A DNA stretch of 14,808 bases, from positions 1 through 14,808 of the forward strand of contig SPDF01000017.1 of NCBI GenBank assembly GCA_004525055.1, given 5' to 3'. Positions 13,342 through 14,808 of the stretch are shown here, piece after piece. The DNA comes from Gemmatimonadales bacterium (GTDB taxonomy: Bacteria; Gemmatimonadota; Gemmatimonadetes; Gemmatimonadales; GWC2-71-9). Position 1 is the first letter of the stretch. Each line of letters starts with the position of its first letter. The position numbers were made by a program, and so were the translations under genes. The notes under the pieces were generated by a model. That model did no database searches. It was given only the letters and a program-made list of their open reading frames with translations, and had not been told where the DNA came from.

Positions 13342-14196
13342 TCACCCGCGGGTAAGCTCCCTGAACCGATCCATCAATGTCCGGGTGACGGGGCCGATGG
13401 GCCCGGCACCAATCTGCCGCCCGTCGAGCGACCGAATCGGCGCTATTTCCGCGGCGGTGCCGGTCAGGAACGCCTCGTCCGCCGTGTACACATCGTAGCG
13501 GTTGATCGGCTCTTCCCGCACGGGCACCCCTGCCTCCGTGGCAAGCTCGATGACGATGTCACGCGTCACCCCGCGGAGGATGCCCGTCCAGACCGGTGGC
13601 GTCGTCACGACCCCGCGGCGCACCAGGAAGATGTTCATTCCCGACGCCTCGGCCACATACCCGGACCGGTCGAGCATCAGTACTTCGTCCATCTGGGCAT
13701 GGATGCCCTCGAGCTTGGCCATGATGTGCGGGAGATAGTTGAGCGACTTGACGCGCGGTGAGAGCGCCTCGCGATTGGGCATCGGCGTGGCTGAGCCGAT
13801 CATGGCCAGCCCCTTTTCATAGCGTTCGGCGGGCCAGATCCGGATGGTATCGAAGATGATGATCACCGTGGGATGTGGGCAGCCCCGCGGATCGAGGCCA
13901 AGGTCACCCATGCCGCGGGTGACGATGTGCCGCAGATACCCCTCGCTGATGCCGGCGCGCGTGACCCCCTCGACCGTCACCCTGGCCATCTCCTCGACGG
14001 GGATGGGCACGACGAGCCAGATCGCCTTTGCGGAGTCGTAGAGCCGCCCGATGTGCTCGTCCATCCGGAACGGCTTGCCTCCGTACACCCGCATCCCTTC
14101 GAACACGCCGTCTCCATAGAGCAAGCCGTGATCGTAGACCGAGATCTTCGCGGTGTCGCGGTCGTGCCATTGTCCGTTGATCCAGATCAGGCTCAT
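13342..14196 (-). CDS. ilvE: Branched-chain amino acid aminotransferase
   Basis: A 284-residue class IV PLP aminotransferase that interconverts leucine, isoleucine and valine with their 2-oxo acids, using glutamate/2-oxoglutarate. Family signatures are present: YDHGLLYGDGVFEGMRVY (21-38), the PLP-binding lysine K150 in SPRVKSLNYLPHIMAK, E184 in VAEASGMNIF and FLTGTAAEIAPI (243-254). The GTAAEI block and the EGMRVY block fit branched-chain enzymes better than D-amino-acid aminotransferase or aminodeoxychorismate lyase, but the three are close relatives and cannot be fully separated by eye. The ATG at 14196 has only a weak GGA upstream. It is 60 nt downstream of the cardiolipin synthase gene on the same strand, with no other amino-acid genes next to it. 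Confidence 0.9.
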   Translation of the reverse strand: MSLIWINGQWHDRDTAKISVYDHGLLYGDGVFEGMRVYGGKPFRMDEHIGRLYDSAKAIWLVVPIPVEEMARVTVEGVTRAGISEGYLRHIVTRGMGDLGLDPRGCPHPTVIIIFDTIRIWPAERYEKGLAMIGSATPMPNREALSPRVKSLNYLPHIMAKLEGIHAQMDEVLMLDRSGYVAEASGMNIFLVRRGVVTTPPVWTGILRGVTRDIVIELATEAGVPVREEPINRYDVYTADEAFLTGTAAEIAPIRSLDGRQIGAGPIGPVTRTLMDRFRELTRG

Positions 14197-14256
14197 GCAG
14201 GGTCCAGGCTGAGAGGAAGAGGGAGCGGGGGTGCCACGGAAAGGTAACCGAACGGG

Positions 14257-14808
14257 TCAGAGGAGCGAGTCACCCAGCCGGGCGGTATTTTGTGCAACCC
14301 GGAGCCAGAGCGGCCGCTGGGCCCAGGCCTCGCTCGTGAGTTCGACGGAGTCGGCGAAGTACCGCTCCTGTACCGTCCGCATTGCGGTGACCACCGCAGG
14401 GTCGTAGACCACGAGTGCCACTTCTGCGTTGAGCGCGAATGACCGGATGTCCATGTTGACCGACCCCACGATCGCAATGTCATCGTCGATGCTGACATGC
14501 TTCGCGTGGAGGAAATGCGGACGATACAGATGGATGTGCACGCCGGCCGAGAGCAGTTCGTCAAAATACGATCGCTGGGCGAGGCCCATCACCCATTTGT
14601 CCACTGGCTTGGCGACGACGAGCCGGACCTCGACACCGCGCCGCACCGCGGTGCGGAGCGCCTGCAGAAACGGCACATCTGGTACGAAGTACGGTGTGGT
14701 GATGACGATGCGGCGCTGCGCCAGGTGGAAGAGGTGCACCAGCAACTCCTGCGCATTCTCCCGTTCGTAGCCGGGTCCGCTGGGCAGGACCTGTGCGGCG
14801 GACCCCCC
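14257..14808 (-). CDS. cls: Cardiolipin synthase, C-terminal part (cut by window edge)
   Basis: The reading frame stays open to the right edge, so the start and the first HKD motif lie outside the window; 183 residues are visible. It begins QVLPSGPGYERENAQELL after a short GGSAA stretch, the typical middle segment of bacterial cardiolipin synthases. Then come RRIVITTPYFVPD and the second HKD motif, HAKHVSIDDDIAIVGSVNMD, with catalytic H, K and D. The enzyme joins phospholipids through a phosphatidyl-enzyme intermediate at the inner membrane to make cardiolipin. A TTG at 14745 is not a real start, because homologous sequence continues upstream. It is not distinguishable here from a close phospholipase D relative, but the pattern is that of Cls. 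Confidence 0.88.
   Translation of the reverse strand, partial: GGSAAQVLPSGPGYERENAQELLVHLFHLAQRRIVITTPYFVPDVPFLQALRTAVRRGVEVRLVVAKPVDKWVMGLAQRSYFDELLSAGVHIHLYRPHFLHAKHVSIDDDIAIVGSVNMDIRSFALNAEVALVVYDPAVVTAMRTVQERYFADSVELTSEAWAQRPLWLRVAQNTARLGDSLL

Overview
The window is about 14.8 kb of high-GC bacterial DNA, densely coding, with many 1-4 nt gene overlaps. The gene content fits an aerobic or facultatively denitrifying free-living bacterium. A Gemmatimonadota or related FCB-group origin is my best guess. It rests on the high GC, a delta-prime clamp-loader subunit with a long insertion after its zinc loop, and the heme-copper oxidase cluster. No marker gene proves it, so treat taxonomy as low confidence.

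Left part (1-2.65 kb, + strand). A 342-nt non-coding leader with a strong hairpin and DnaA-box-like sequences precedes holB (DNA polymerase III delta'). Next come moaC (molybdenum cofactor synthesis, GTGA overlap) and a membrane-anchored lytic transglycosylase. The transglycosylase's rho-independent terminator lies inside the 3' end of the convergent ctaA.

Centre (2.64-9.44 kb): a divergent respiratory locus. The leftward operon has three genes chained by 4-nt overlaps. They are a fusion of cytochrome b, two [4Fe-4S] clusters and an MvhD/FlpD-like domain, then an unknown membrane-anchored exported protein, then heme A synthase (ctaA). The rightward operon encodes a 54-residue single-helix protein, a CuA subunit II, a heme-copper subunit I and a membrane-anchored SCO copper chaperone. 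Subunit I keeps every metal-ligand histidine, but glutamine replaces the catalytic tyrosine of the usual GHPxxY motif. That argues against an ordinary O2 reductase and for a nitric oxide reductase of the eNOR type, derived from B-family oxidases. Two perfect inverted repeats lie in the 122-nt divergent promoter region, which suggests the two operons share a regulator. Together the genes look like one respiratory module: a quinone/Fe-S electron-transfer protein, an a-type heme maker, a copper inserter and the terminal enzyme. This is the most interesting part of the window.

Right part (9.45-14.8 kb). A REP-like palindrome and a hairpin terminator separate the oxidase operon from a convergent MltD-like LysM lipoprotein transglycosylase, which has a good sigma70-type promoter. 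Then come a small protein resembling a LeuA regulatory domain, a divergent class A beta-lactamase-like serine hydrolase, two small unknown genes, a branched-chain aminotransferase (ilvE) and the 3' part of a cardiolipin synthase cut by the window edge. No tRNA, rRNA, CRISPR array or insertion sequence was seen.
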